64,000 bases of DNA from Candidatus Gastranaerophilales bacterium (GCA_944323035.1 CALUQY010000010.1:21502-85501), one strand, 5' to 3'; counted from the first letter of the stretch, positions 34,313-47,178 are shown. The notes: generated by a model not told the origin, from the sequence alone. Translations and numbers: made by a program.

Positions 34313-37165
34313 ATGAAAAAGAGAGTTCAAGAAATAGCATTAAAAACAGCCATTACATTAGGAAGCATTATTGTTGTATGGTTTATATTTTACCTCGCGT
34401 GCCTGCCGGTGATTATTTCATCAAGCAGGACAATTAATTTGGTCGAAAACCTTGTCAACAAGTATACTAAATTAAACCTGACCGTTGAAAAACCTGTTTT
34501 TAAACCTCACATTCTGCCGCAGGCCGGATTTGAAGTAAAAAATCTGGTTCTAAAAAAAGACGAACAGGAATTAATGAATATTAAAAATCTTGAAACAAAA
34601 GTTCGTTTCGGCAAAATTCTTTTCAAAAACATCACCCTCGACAAACTTACCGCCGACAACTTAACCCTTGATGTTGACGGACTTTTGAATGCGCTTCCAA
34701 CGCCGCAGACAGAACAAAATTCAGAACCCGCTGAATTCGACTGGGATATAGATTTCTTTAATGCAAATCTGGGCGTCAAAAAAGCCTTCATTTCTTATAA
34801 CTATACCCCTGAAACCAAAATCAGAATAGGTATCAAAAACGCACAGCTTGAACAAACACCTGATGCAAAATACCTGCACATCAATACAAGAACGGATATT
34901 ATACAAAACAACAAACCGCTTCTGACTTTTGAAGTTAACGATGAAAATAAAGTAAAACTTCAAAATAAATCAATCGTTGTGGACAATTTACAAATTGATA
35001 TCAACAAATCAATCGTAACGCTTGCCTCACTCATAAACAGAAAAACTTTTGATGTTAATGTAAAATCTGACAGGTTTTTTGTCAAAGATATTTTTGATTT
35101 AGTAAATTCAAACCTTATTATCCCGAACGGCAAGGAAATGTTAAGCCCTCTTACCAATCCGGGCGGCGCGGTGAGTTTTGATGTAAAACTCCACAACAAC
35201 GAACTCTCCGGCACTGTCAACATGAAAAATGCCAGAGCAAGCGTAAAAGACTTAGCAAAACTTCCGCTTGTTATGCCGGAAGGATTGATTACTATTTACC
35301 CCGATAAAATGGTATTTTCCGGATTTAAAGGTTACTATGGCAAAAACAAATCCAACACTATCAAAGTTTCAGGAACAATAAAAGATTATTATAAAACTTT
35401 TGATTCAGACCTAACCATTGACACCGTTGCAACAAATGAATTTTTAGCGGATTATCTTGCAAATCTCATCGGCGGCACCACAATTAAAATTTCAAAAGAT
35501 ATTCCGACAAGGGTAATCTATAAAGCAATAAATAATAAAATGGATATAACCTGGCTCACAAAAATTGCCAAAGGCGTAAGTATCGGTATTGCTGACACCC
35601 CATCCGCACTTAACGATTACGACAGAGCGGTAAAAGGTGAATTTATCCTTGATGGAAGCGAATTGGAAATTAAAAATCTTAATTACTATATAGCTCAGGA
35701 TATCCATAAAGGCATGGGCAAAATTGACCCTATCCTTATCTTTGACGGCAGAATGAATATCGCAACAGGAGAGCTTCACGAAGCCGGTTTCAGCTTCGGA
35801 CAAGAACTTCCTAGTGAATTTTTAAATGTATTTGCACGCCAGAAACTATTTAAAGGCGGAACTATGAAAGGAAGTATGCATGTTCTTTTCAGAAACAATA
35901 TTCCGAAAGTCAAAGCGGATATGCAAATCACTAAAGCACGTATTCCGTCGCAACGCCTCTTTATCAGAAACGCAACACTTCAAACAGACCGCGAAGATAT
36001 AAAAATCAATGCAAACGGCAGGTTTAAACGTGTAAAATACGACCTTGCAGGCGTTATCAAAAACGAACTCGTAACTCCGGTTATAGTTAAAGATTTGGAA
36101 CTGAATCTGGACAAAGTTAATGTTGACAGACTTCTTAAATCTTTAAACAACCAGCATCAGCCAGGTTCCGTGCCTGCTGACGGAACACAGGTAACAGGCA
36201 TACCGGCTGCCGAAACCCCGTTAGAAACCGCTGCCGTAAACGATGACACTGAAGAATGTCTTGATGAGGACGGTGAAGAATGCGAAGCAGATGATTACTA
36301 TATGTTTGACACAAACCTGATTGCTATCGAGAAATGTGCATTCAGACTTAAAGAAGGCTATTACAACGGGCTGACTTTCGGTAATATTGTCGCAAACATG
36401 ACACTGGATCGCAACGGCATCTTCAACCTTCAATCAAACAAGTTTGACATTGCAGAAGGAATCTCAACGCTGAAAATTAACTGTGATTTTAAAACTTTGA
36501 AATATTATATAAGATTAGGGGTAAAAGACGTTAACTCTGACATGTTCTCAACCGCCATTCTCAACCTTAGCAAAGAAATCTCGGGTAAAGCCAGCGGTCT
36601 GATTGAACTTACCTCTGACGCTTCAATGAAACTTAACGGCTTAATAAAATTTGAAATTAAAGACGGTACAATCGGTAAAATCGGACTCGTTGAATACTTA
36701 ATGAAAGTTGCATCAATTTTCAGGAACCCGTTAGTCATGATTTCACCGGCAACGATTATGGATATCGTCAATATACCGGAAGGGAAATTTGATAACATAT
36801 ACGGCGAATTAACACTGAAAAATAACGTTATCGAACGTATGTTCATTAAATCATCTTCACCAACTTTAAGCGCACTTATCCGCGGCCGGTATGACCTTGA
36901 AAAAGCTGATGCATCTCTTAGAATTTATACCAGATTTTCAAGCTCTCATAAAGGTTTTGCCGGCTTCTTGAGAAACTTCTCCCTGAACGCTCTTGCCAAC
37001 AAGGTTAAGCTGAGCGGAAGAAATGACGCCAACTATTACGCGGCAGAATTAAAAGACCTTCCGCCGATAGAAGCAAAAAATGAAGATACACAGGTATTCC
37101 TGACACAGGTAGAGGGCGACGTTGAACATAACAACTTCCTATCAAGCCTGAAGAAAATTAAATAA
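34313..37165 (+). CDS. AsmA/TamB-like envelope protein
   Basis: 950 residues; N-terminal membrane anchor (about 10-33) followed by a long beta-rich periplasmic region typical of AsmA-like proteins, with the C-terminal AsmA-type section including LGVKDVNSDMFSTAIL and GLIKFEIKDGTIGKIGLVEY. Members bridge inner and outer membranes and are tied to lipid transport. An acidic insert EECLDEDGEECEADDYY lies near residue 650. Presence supports a two-membrane envelope. A terminator follows. Confidence 0.85.
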   Translation: MKKRVQEIALKTAITLGSIIVVWFIFYLACLPVIISSSRTINLVENLVNKYTKLNLTVEKPVFKPHILPQAGFEVKNLVLKKDEQELMNIKNLETKVRFGKILFKNITLDKLTADNLTLDVDGLLNALPTPQTEQNSEPAEFDWDIDFFNANLGVKKAFISYNYTPETKIRIGIKNAQLEQTPDAKYLHINTRTDIIQNNKPLLTFEVNDENKVKLQNKSIVVDNLQIDINKSIVTLASLINRKTFDVNVKSDRFFVKDIFDLVNSNLIIPNGKEMLSPLTNPGGAVSFDVKLHNNELSGTVNMKNARASVKDLAKLPLVMPEGLITIYPDKMVFSGFKGYYGKNKSNTIKVSGTIKDYYKTFDSDLTIDTVATNEFLADYLANLIGGTTIKISKDIPTRVIYKAINNKMDITWLTKIAKGVSIGIADTPSALNDYDRAVKGEFILDGSELEIKNLNYYIAQDIHKGMGKIDPILIFDGRMNIATGELHEAGFSFGQELPSEFLNVFARQKLFKGGTMKGSMHVLFRNNIPKVKADMQITKARIPSQRLFIRNATLQTDREDIKINANGRFKRVKYDLAGVIKNELVTPVIVKDLELNLDKVNVDRLLKSLNNQHQPGSVPADGTQVTGIPAAETPLETAAVNDDTEECLDEDGEECEADDYYMFDTNLIAIEKCAFRLKEGYYNGLTFGNIVANMTLDRNGIFNLQSNKFDIAEGISTLKINCDFKTLKYYIRLGVKDVNSDMFSTAILNLSKEISGKASGLIELTSDASMKLNGLIKFEIKDGTIGKIGLVEYLMKVASIFRNPLVMISPATIMDIVNIPEGKFDNIYGELTLKNNVIERMFIKSSSPTLSALIRGRYDLEKADASLRIYTRFSSSHKGFAGFLRNFSLNALANKVKLSGRNDANYYAAELKDLPPIEAKNEDTQVFLTQVEGDVEHNNFLSSLKKIK

Positions 37166-37200
37166 AATTAAGGGGGATTTAACAATTCCCCTTAATTTTT
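37164..37200 (+). terminator. rho-independent terminator of AsmA-like gene
   Basis: AAATTAAGGGG pairs with CCCCTTAATTT around a 12-nt loop, followed by T residues. Confidence 0.85.
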
Positions 37201-37293
37201 ATTAATGCGCAAATTTTTTATTGCTTGGACGTTAATATTTTACAAAATTTATTTTTTGTACTAGAATAATTGCATTAAGAAATTTAGGGGTAT

Positions 37294-37950
37294 ATGAAAA
37301 AGATAGTTTCAGCAAAAGAAGCAATAAGCCAGATAAAAGACGGCGCAACGATAATGGTCGGCGGCTTTTTAAGCTGCGGCGCTCCGGACAAATTGATTGA
37401 CGAACTTGTTGAACAAAATGTTCAAAAATTAACGATGATATCAAACGACACCTCAATCCCGTCCGTGGATAAAGGCAAATTAATCGTAAATAAACAAATC
37501 AAAAAGATTATAACCTCCCACATCGGTACAAACCCTGAAACCGGACGCCAGATGCACTCAGGCGAACTGGATGTAGAACTTGTTCCTATGGGAACTTTGA
37601 TTGAACGTATACGCGCTAAAGGAACCGGACTCGGCGGGGTTTTGACGCCTACAGGTGTCGGCACAATTATTGAAGAAAATAAAGAAACAATGATGATAGA
37701 CGGTAAAAAATTCATCTTTGAACGCCCAATCGGTGCGGATTTTGCGCTTATTTACGGCTCCAAAGTCGACCAATACGGCAACGTTGCGTTCTACGGAACA
37801 ACGCGCAACCTAAACACTGTTATGGCAACTGCTGCAGATACAGTTATCGTTCAGGCGGATGAATTCGTCGACTGCCTTGACCCGAATGAAGTCGTAATTC
37901 CGGGATTATTTATTGATTACATCGTTGTAAACAGCGGAGAAAACGCATGA
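37294..37950 (+). CDS. atoD: CoA-transferase subunit A (AtoD family)
   Basis: 218 residues; glycine-rich IMVGGFLSCGAP and SHIGTNPETGRQM, GGVLTPTGVGT are diagnostic of the alpha subunit of acetate/acetoacetate CoA-transferase. With subunit B it moves CoA between acetoacetate or butyrate and acetate, typical of fermentative short-chain fatty acid metabolism. AGGGG precedes the ATG; its stop overlaps the next ATG by 4 bp. Confidence 0.94.
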   Translation: MKKIVSAKEAISQIKDGATIMVGGFLSCGAPDKLIDELVEQNVQKLTMISNDTSIPSVDKGKLIVNKQIKKIITSHIGTNPETGRQMHSGELDVELVPMGTLIERIRAKGTGLGGVLTPTGVGTIIEENKETMMIDGKKFIFERPIGADFALIYGSKVDQYGNVAFYGTTRNLNTVMATAADTVIVQADEFVDCLDPNEVVIPGLFIDYIVVNSGENA

Positions 37951-38678
37951 ATTTAACAATCAATCAAGCTTTACAGGAAAAAATCGAACAACAGTATCAA
38001 CGCTCAGCCGATTTTACACTGACAAAAGAACAGATAAGAGAAATTATCGCCAGACGCGCGGCAAAAGAATTTAAAGAGGGCGATGTCGCAACCTTAGGTC
38101 TTGGCTTGCCGACAGCTGTTGCGGATTATGTTCCGGAAGAAAAACATGTTATTTTCCAGTCAGAAAATGGACTTCTGGGCGTTGGCAAAAGCCAGAGCGG
38201 TGATAAAATTGACCCGCGGATAATCAATGCCGGCGGCGGCTATGTTGAACCAAAAGCAGGCGCTTGTTTTTACGATTCACAAATGGCATTTACAATGATG
38301 CGCGGCGGACACATTGATGCAACGGTTTTAGGGGCATTGCAGGTTGATGAAGAAGGAAGCCTTGCAAGCTGGCTTATTCCGGGGAAAATGGTTCCGGGAA
38401 TGGGCGGCTCAATGGATCTTGTGGTAGGCGCGAAAAAAGTAATCGTTGCAATGGAGCACACCTCAAAGGGTGCGATTAAAATCGTCAAAAAATGCGATCT
38501 TCCGCTTACCGCTTACCGTGAAGTAGATTTGATTATCACGGAACGCTGCGTATTTGAAGTCACACCTGACGGACTTGTGTTGACGGAAGTAAACCCGCTT
38601 TTCACCATAGACGATATCAAAGCAAGCGTCACAGCAGACTTCAAAGTAAGCGACAACGTAAAATTTATGGAAATATAA
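37947..38678 (+). CDS. atoA: CoA-transferase subunit B (AtoA family)
   Basis: 243 residues with the catalytic glutamate in FQSENGLLGVG, the family's SENG motif, plus GGHIDATVLGALQVD and PGMGGSMDLV. It forms the heteromer with AtoD; ATGA overlap implies coupled translation. About 20 residues longer at the N-terminus than common AtoA. The exact acid substrate is not predictable here. Confidence 0.94.
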   Translation: MNLTINQALQEKIEQQYQRSADFTLTKEQIREIIARRAAKEFKEGDVATLGLGLPTAVADYVPEEKHVIFQSENGLLGVGKSQSGDKIDPRIINAGGGYVEPKAGACFYDSQMAFTMMRGGHIDATVLGALQVDEEGSLASWLIPGKMVPGMGGSMDLVVGAKKVIVAMEHTSKGAIKIVKKCDLPLTAYREVDLIITERCVFEVTPDGLVLTEVNPLFTIDDIKASVTADFKVSDNVKFMEI

Positions 38679-38683
38679 ATATA

Positions 38684-39166
38684 ATGTCAGACTACAAAAC
38701 GCTTTTAGATGACGGGATTTTTGATATAAGAAACGGCAGGTTTGAGGACGCTGTTCAGAAAATTAACCAATCCATTGAGCTTAAACGCGATTGGGAAATT
38801 TCTTATTTCTACCGTGCAGCGGCTTTTCAGGCATTGGGGAAATTTAACGATGCCCTGCTGGATTATACAAAAGCCATTCAGCTAAATCCACGCATGACTG
38901 ATGCTTACTACAACCGCGCCTACATAAACCTCACCAGAAAAGATATTAAAAATCCAGACCTGCCAAAAACCGTTGAAGATTTAAATAAAGCGCTTGAACT
39001 CGATCCGAAATTTATTGATGCGCTTTATGCCATGGCGGCTGCTCAGAAAAAACTCAGGAACTACCATGCGGCACTTGAATACCTTGAAAAACTTATACAA
39101 CTGGAACCAGATGCCGTCAACGCCAAAGCATTAAAAAAACTTATACTGCAAAAATACATTGTTTAG
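38684..39166 (+). CDS. TPR protein, 160 aa
   Basis: Three to four tetratricopeptide repeats (WEISYFYRAAAFQALGKFND, MTDAYYNRAYINLTRK, FIDALYAMAAAQKKLRNYHA) with no signal peptide, so a cytoplasmic adaptor is expected. It begins 5 bp after atoA, likely same operon, but no functional link is evident. Confidence 0.85.
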   Translation: MSDYKTLLDDGIFDIRNGRFEDAVQKINQSIELKRDWEISYFYRAAAFQALGKFNDALLDYTKAIQLNPRMTDAYYNRAYINLTRKDIKNPDLPKTVEDLNKALELDPKFIDALYAMAAAQKKLRNYHAALEYLEKLIQLEPDAVNAKALKKLILQKYIV

Positions 39167-39231
39167 CTATTGTATCAAGTTTGTAAAATTTTCTTATCCC
39201 TGATACAATAAAGCCGGAAGGGGAAAAGTGT

Positions 39232-42141
39232 ATGTTTTTTTATTCGGATCTTCACATCCATTCAAAGTATTCGCGTGCAACAAGCCGTGACTGCAATCTT
39301 GAACAGCTTGCTTTCTGGGCTAAGAAAAAGGGGTTAAGTGTCATATCAACAGGTGATTTCACTCATCCTGCGTGGTTTGGCGAAATAAAGGAAAAGCTTG
39401 TTCCCGCCGGAAACGGCGTCTACAGACTCCGGCCGGATATCGAAAAAACTATCTTTTCTCCGGATGAAGAGCCGGTAAGATTTATTTTATCGGTCGAAAT
39501 CTCAACTATTTACAAAAAGTGGGATAGAACAAGAAAAGTTCACCACGTATGTTTTATGCCGGATTTGGAAAGTGCGGAGAATTTCCGCCGGAAGCTCGGC
39601 GCAATCGGTAATATCAATTCTGACGGCAGACCGATTTTAGGGCTGGATTCAAGAAGCCTTTTAGAAACAACTCTGGAATCAGGTGAGGGGGCTTATATAA
39701 TCCCTGCCCATATCTGGACTCCGTGGTTTTCAGCACTGGGGTCAAAGTCAGGATTTGACTCTATTGAAGATTGCTATGAGGATTTGTCAGACTATATTTT
39801 TGCGGTAGAAACCGGACTGTCATCTGACCCGGAGATGAACTGGCGCGTATCAAAACTCGACAGGTTCAGGCTTGTGTCAAATTCGGACGCGCATTCCCCT
39901 GCAAAACTCGCGCGCGAAGCAACGGTTTTTGACACGACTCCCGATTATTACGGGATTATGAATGCCTTAAAAACCGGTGAAGGCTATGTCGGAACAGTTG
40001 AATTCTTTCCGGAAGAAGGGAAATACCACGAGGACGGACACCGCAAATGTAACGTTTGTCTGACGCCGGAGGAAACAAAGGCTCTCAACGGAATTTGTCC
40101 TGTTTGCGGAAAGCCGTTAACAATCGGTGTTTCTTACCGCGTGAATGAATTATCAGACCGCAAAGGTGATTTTACACCGCCTTCCACAGCCGGTCAGGTT
40201 TACAGTCTTGTGCCGCTCCCTGAAATTATCTCGGAAATTCTGGGCGTAGGCGTCGGGAGTAAATCGGTTGTGAAAGAGTATGAACGGGTAACGCAAAAAC
40301 TCGGCTCAGAACTCTCAATCCTGCGCGAAATCCCGATTGAAGATATTACAAAACTTTCGCCGATGCTAGGTGAAGGGATTTCGCGCCTGCGTCAGGGAAA
40401 AGTTATCAAGCATGCCGGCTACGACGGCGAATACGGCGTGATTAAACTATTTGAAGATGATGAACTTGAAAACAAAAAATATGTAAACCTAAAACTTGTT
40501 AACATTCCAACAGAAAAACCTGCTGTCGAGAAGCCGGCACAGCGTAAAAATCCTTCTCGGGCAGAAACCAACATTGAAGTCCAGGAAAAACCTAAAAATA
40601 GAGGACTTGATGAAGAACAGCTTGCAGCGGTGAATAGTGAAGAAAAACAGCTTTTAATCGTTGCCGGCCCCGGTTCAGGGAAAACAACCGTTCTTACCCG
40701 CAGGATTGCGCACCTGATTTCGGACAAGAATTTGAAGCCGGAGAACTGTCTTGCCATAACTTTCACCCGCCGCGCAGCGCAGGAAATGTGCACCCGTCTT
40801 GCAAAACTTCTCGGAGAAAGCGCAGCGAACTTGAACATCCACACCTTCCACTCACTCTGTTTTGATATTTTGAAAGAAAATTATGAGGCAGCGGGTTTAA
40901 ATCCTGATTTCAGAGTTATGAGCGAGCAGGAGAAGGAACTTTGCACCGACCCGCAATTACTTGAAAATACTCTGAACTTTGACGAACTTATCACGCTTAC
41001 CGTCAAATTACTTGAGAAAAATCCGGAAATCACAACGGGTTACAGGGAGCGTTTTCAATATGTGTCTGTTGATGAATATCAGGATATCGACGAAAACCAG
41101 TACAAATTAATCCGCCTGCTGGTTCCGACTGACGGGAGAATTTGTGTAATCGGCGATCCTAATCAGGCAATTTATGGATTTCGCGGCGGGGATGCCAAAT
41201 TTTTCAAGAATTTCACGCAGGACTATCCGGAGGCAAAGACCGTAAACTTGAAAAATAATTACCGTTCAACAGGAAACATTGTAAATGCATCTAACCAGAT
41301 GATTCAGGAGTTCAATATTGTTTCAATGTATGACAAGCCGCACGATAAAATCACAATCCACACAGCACCGACCGACAAAGCAGAAGCGGAATTTGTTGCA
41401 AGTACAATCGAAAAACTTATCGGCGGGCACAGCCTGTTTTCAATAGATTCCGACCGTTCGACAGGACAGGAGTGCGAATATTCTTTCTCTGATTTTGCAA
41501 TTCTATATAGAACCTCTTCCCAGCTTCCGCCGCTCATTGAAGCCTTACAGAGAACAGGTATGCCTTTTGTTGCGGTTTCAAATGAGCCTTTGTGCGAGAA
41601 AAAAACCGTACATAAACTCCTTTCATGCCTGAGGGCAGAAGAAGATGTTGATGTGCAGCTTTCCCGTTTAAAAGAGGATTTCGCGGACAAAATTGAAGAT
41701 AACATCTGGAATTTCCTCATTAATCTTGCACAAACTTACAGGGGAAAAGATGATTTTATCCATGAAGTTTCTATGGCAAATGAAGCTGACACACTCGACA
41801 ATCGCGCAGACAGAATTACGCTTATGACGCTCCATTCATCAAAGGGGCTGGAATTCAAATGCGTGTTTATCACAGGGCTTGAGGACGGAATTTTACCGCT
41901 TTACCGTGCAAAAGAGCAGAACGAAATTGAAGAAGAACGCCGGCTGCTTTATGTCGGTATGACAAGAGCGGAAGAACATCTTTTCCTCACGCGCGCTCAA
42001 AAGCGCAAATGGCAGGGCATGATTCGCGAACTGTCGATTTCACCTTTCTTAGAAAAAATCGAAAACGATCTTTTGAATTTGACTAAATTTGAAAAAGTTT
42101 TCAAAGAGAAAGACAACTCGCTGCAACTAACGCTATTTTAA
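39232..42141 (+). CDS. EndoQ-like PHP nuclease fused to UvrD-type helicase
   Basis: 969 residues. Residues 1-430 look like the PHP endonuclease Q family: metal ligands in YSDLHIHSKYS, STGDFTHP, IIPAHIWTPWFS and VSNSDAHSP, and a zinc ribbon CNVC...CPVC near residue 272. EndoQ cuts DNA 5' of deaminated bases (uracil, hypoxanthine). A linker leads to a compact SF1A helicase: Walker A AGPGSGKTTVL (about 477), SVDEYQDIDENQY, IGDPNQAIYGFRGG, NNYRST, LMTLHSSKGLEF, RRLLYVGMTRAEEH. The helicase part (about 510 residues) is shorter than UvrD, chiefly in the 1B/2B insert regions. A repair nuclease coupled to unwinding is inferred. Confidence 0.9.
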   Translation: MFFYSDLHIHSKYSRATSRDCNLEQLAFWAKKKGLSVISTGDFTHPAWFGEIKEKLVPAGNGVYRLRPDIEKTIFSPDEEPVRFILSVEISTIYKKWDRTRKVHHVCFMPDLESAENFRRKLGAIGNINSDGRPILGLDSRSLLETTLESGEGAYIIPAHIWTPWFSALGSKSGFDSIEDCYEDLSDYIFAVETGLSSDPEMNWRVSKLDRFRLVSNSDAHSPAKLAREATVFDTTPDYYGIMNALKTGEGYVGTVEFFPEEGKYHEDGHRKCNVCLTPEETKALNGICPVCGKPLTIGVSYRVNELSDRKGDFTPPSTAGQVYSLVPLPEIISEILGVGVGSKSVVKEYERVTQKLGSELSILREIPIEDITKLSPMLGEGISRLRQGKVIKHAGYDGEYGVIKLFEDDELENKKYVNLKLVNIPTEKPAVEKPAQRKNPSRAETNIEVQEKPKNRGLDEEQLAAVNSEEKQLLIVAGPGSGKTTVLTRRIAHLISDKNLKPENCLAITFTRRAAQEMCTRLAKLLGESAANLNIHTFHSLCFDILKENYEAAGLNPDFRVMSEQEKELCTDPQLLENTLNFDELITLTVKLLEKNPEITTGYRERFQYVSVDEYQDIDENQYKLIRLLVPTDGRICVIGDPNQAIYGFRGGDAKFFKNFTQDYPEAKTVNLKNNYRSTGNIVNASNQMIQEFNIVSMYDKPHDKITIHTAPTDKAEAEFVASTIEKLIGGHSLFSIDSDRSTGQECEYSFSDFAILYRTSSQLPPLIEALQRTGMPFVAVSNEPLCEKKTVHKLLSCLRAEEDVDVQLSRLKEDFADKIEDNIWNFLINLAQTYRGKDDFIHEVSMANEADTLDNRADRITLMTLHSSKGLEFKCVFITGLEDGILPLYRAKEQNEIEEERRLLYVGMTRAEEHLFLTRAQKRKWQGMIRELSISPFLEKIENDLLNLTKFEKVFKEKDNSLQLTLF

Positions 42142-42151
42142 TGAGGATAAT

Positions 42152-43656
42152 ATGACCGTTAAAAACTTTTTAGAGAGATATTTCATATTAATTTTATTTT
42201 TTTGCTTTGTTGTCTTTTATATAACTATTGGACAATTATTACATTATAAATTTGTCACAGAAACTTATGATGTATATTTTTGGGCAGACACTCCGCGCAT
42301 ATTTAAAGATTTAACAGTATTTATAAAAGGCTGCCATAATAATTACCACAGCGCAGCCCATGCGTTAATTGTAGGTCTGGTTCAGCCGGTAGTTTCGCTT
42401 CTGCAAAGTTTTATTAGAACTGATTATTTAACTTTAATTGTCCTACAATCAGTACTTGGCAGTTCTTGTGTATGTCTTGTTTTTTCACTCCTGAAAAACC
42501 TAACGGGTAAAAGAAAAATTGCTTTAATTTGTGCACTTTCTTACGGTTTCAGTTTTTCGACAATACTTTTCTGCTCAATACCTGAAACATACATATATAG
42601 TGCATTTTTCCAGTTGTTATTCTGGAATTATATAATACATCTATCCAAAGAAAACAAATTATCATTTATCAATATTTTGACGCTTTCACTTATAGGTGTA
42701 CTATGTTATGGAATAAATCTTTCAAATATTATATTCTTTATTATCGGTTTAGTATTTTTATTAAAAGAGGTTTGCGCGGATAATTTTAAGCTGCAAATAA
42801 CGAATTTTCTCAAAGTTCTTACCTTTTTTGGAATAATTCTAATAGTTTTATCCTGCATACAGGAAATTACGTATGGACATGTTTGCAACATAATTGACAA
42901 ACTTATTCATTATCATCAAGGTAAAGGCGGCTTAGTTGATTTTCGATATACAGATTTCTCCCTAAGCCTTGAAAAACTTAATGATGTCCTTGTTTCAAGT
43001 TTTAGTGCACCTGTTGTTTTAGCAAAATTCTGGCTCTTACCAAACTTTAACAGAAGTCAAATGCCTCTTCCTGTCTTTGCCGTAAATGATAGTTTTTCTT
43101 TTCACAACATAATTATATTTACTTTTTGCTATCTGTTACCGCTGGGATTTCTATTTAAATTTTTCAATAACATAAAAAATAAAAAATTCATCGTTCTGTT
43201 TATCTTTGTTATATGTGTGAATTTTTTATTCAACCTGTTCTACGGATTTACTTACGGGCCGTCAGAAAGTATTTTGTTCTCGCAAAACTATTTATGCCTG
43301 ATATTTATATGCTTAGGTTTAATCTTATCTGAGATTAAAAACGAAAAATTCCTTATTCCGTATCGCTTACTGGTGCAATATATATTACTTATGAGCCTCT
43401 GGCAAGTTTTCAATATAAATAAAATATTGCAAAACTTTACTTTACAAATTAATTATATAATACGTTCTATGGTAATTGCATTTGTTTTAGCAGCGGGTAT
43501 TGTTATATTCTGGTTGATTATAAGATATATCACTACAGATAAAATTAATAATGCTTCCATTACAGAAAAACATCAAATTTATTTATGGCTATATTGTATT
43601 TTTATTATATTATATGCTTTTGTTTCGCAGATTAATTTTATAAGGATGTTTATATA

Positions 43657-43657
<1 letters not shown>
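42152..43657 (+). CDS. polytopic membrane protein, GT-C glycosyltransferase-like
   Basis: 501 residues with about 12 predicted membrane helices. An acidic residue pair in the first extracytoplasmic loop (YDVYFWADTPRIFKD) is in the place where GT-C enzymes carry their catalytic Asp. Its stop overlaps the start of the DPPR-synthase-like gene by one base. Transfer of a polyprenyl-phosphate-linked sugar to an envelope glycan is a reasonable inference; the family is not recognised from sequence alone. Confidence 0.7.
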
Positions 43658-45902
<2,245 letters not shown>

Positions 45903-45919
45903 TTATTTTTACGGGTTTA

Positions 45920-46573
45920 TCAAGTACAAATTCTAACACGGCACCAGTTTAGTAATCTCTCATACATTTCATCAATTCTGTTTTCTATCAAATTCATGTT
46001 AATGCAGGTCTGCAAAATTTCATAATCAGCTCCGGTTAGAGAGGTTAAAAGCTCTTTTTTGGTCGAAATATACACATTATTTTTAAGATAATACTCTGCC
46101 TGCAAAATGAAAAACGTCATTTTATAAAGTGAAGATAAAGTTTCAGCCGGATTTTCATCAAAGACAAAAGAATGGCAGGCCGCATGATACAGGGCTTCCG
46201 CGCTTAATTTCACCGTGCGCCTTATATCGTCTTTTTCAGGCGGAGCAATAAGCTCCGTCAAATCTCCATATAAAGACTCCGTTTCAAAATAGAACTGAAA
46301 TAAATCAGACTTTGACCAGTTTTGAAGTTCCGCCCTGCCAGAAATAAAACCGCACGCCTTTTCATAATCAGGCATAGAACGCACAATCTCACGATAGGCT
46401 TTTAAATCTTCAATCCGGAGTTCATCAAGTATCACAACCACATCAACATCACTCGTATCTGTTGCCTCGCCGCGCTTATAGCTTCCCTGCAAACCGATAA
46501 AAACTACTCTTTTACCAAAGCGCCCGCGAATTTTCCCGACTATTTCCGCAAGCCAATCTTTAAGATTAAACAT
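45920..46573 (-). CDS. nucleotidyltransferase-HEPN fusion protein
   Basis: 217 residues. N-terminal polymerase-beta-type NTase with GLQGSYKRGEATDTSDVDVV (GSxxRG...SDxD motif) and a C-terminal helical HEPN-like half. Separate MNT and HEPN proteins form toxin-antitoxin pairs in which the NTase modifies the HEPN RNase; fusion in one chain is a known variant. The ATG at 46573 overlaps the bcp stop region, so both are in one operon. I see no clear RX4-6H RNase motif. Confidence 0.8.
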   Translation of the reverse strand: MFNLKDWLAEIVGKIRGRFGKRVVFIGLQGSYKRGEATDTSDVDVVVILDELRIEDLKAYREIVRSMPDYEKACGFISGRAELQNWSKSDLFQFYFETESLYGDLTELIAPPEKDDIRRTVKLSAEALYHAACHSFVFDENPAETLSSLYKMTFFILQAEYYLKNNVYISTKKELLTSLTGADYEILQTCINMNLIENRIDEMYERLLNWCRVRICT

Positions 46574-46574
46574 A

Positions 46575-47033
46575 TTAAACTTTCCCCGTACCTGATAAGT
46601 AGTCAATTACCTCATCAACATGCCCTTTAACCTTAACTTTTCGCCATTCCTTTTCTATCTTTCCGTCGCCGTCGAGAATAAACGTCGAACGTTCAATACC
46701 CATATATTTTCTGCCATACATAGATTTCTCTTTCCAAACCTCAAAACTTTCGGCAAGCTTATGCTCTGTATCCGACAAAAGTACAAAATTTAATCCTTGC
46801 TTTTCTTTAAAGGATTTATGACTTTTTATGCTGTCGGGACTTACACCAATAACAGTTCCATAAGGCGTCAGACGGTTTATATTATCCCTAAAATCGCATG
46901 CTTCCTGCGTACAGCCGGAAGTATTGTCCTTAGGATAAAAATATAAAATAACCCTTTTACCGCTAAAATCCTTTAAGCTAAACTCTTTTTCTTCATCGTT
47001 AATATCAAACCCGTTAAGTTTTATATTATTCAT
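46575..47033 (-). CDS. bcp: thioredoxin-dependent thiol peroxidase (Bcp-type peroxiredoxin)
   Basis: 152 residues; YFYPKDNTSGCTQEACDFRD has the peroxidatic Cys and the resolving Cys five residues later, as in Bcp/PrxQ. It reduces hydroperoxides using thioredoxin. The ATG at 47033 follows AAGGAG; a GTG two codons upstream is less well placed. A family A repeat lies immediately upstream, so the promoter may be within or beyond it. Confidence 0.95.
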   Translation of the reverse strand: MNNIKLNGFDINDEEKEFSLKDFSGKRVILYFYPKDNTSGCTQEACDFRDNINRLTPYGTVIGVSPDSIKSHKSFKEKQGLNFVLLSDTEHKLAESFEVWKEKSMYGRKYMGIERSTFILDGDGKIEKEWRKVKVKGHVDEVIDYLSGTGKV

Positions 47034-47059
47034 GTGCACTCCTTATAACTTCAGAAAAA

Positions 47060-47178
47060 ATAAAGCAGTTCTCCGTCGCCTGCTTGCCCTGCTCCCGCAG
47101 GTCAACCCGCGACTTCGCTGTCTAATACGCCGCTCAAAAGGCTCGCTCACGTTCCTTATCGCGAGCCTTTCTCGGACA
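47060..47178. repeat. family A repeat, copy 6 (119 bp)
   Basis: From aataaagcagttct to ctttctcggaca. Its minus strand supplies the end of the neighbouring oxidoreductase gene. Confidence 0.85.
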
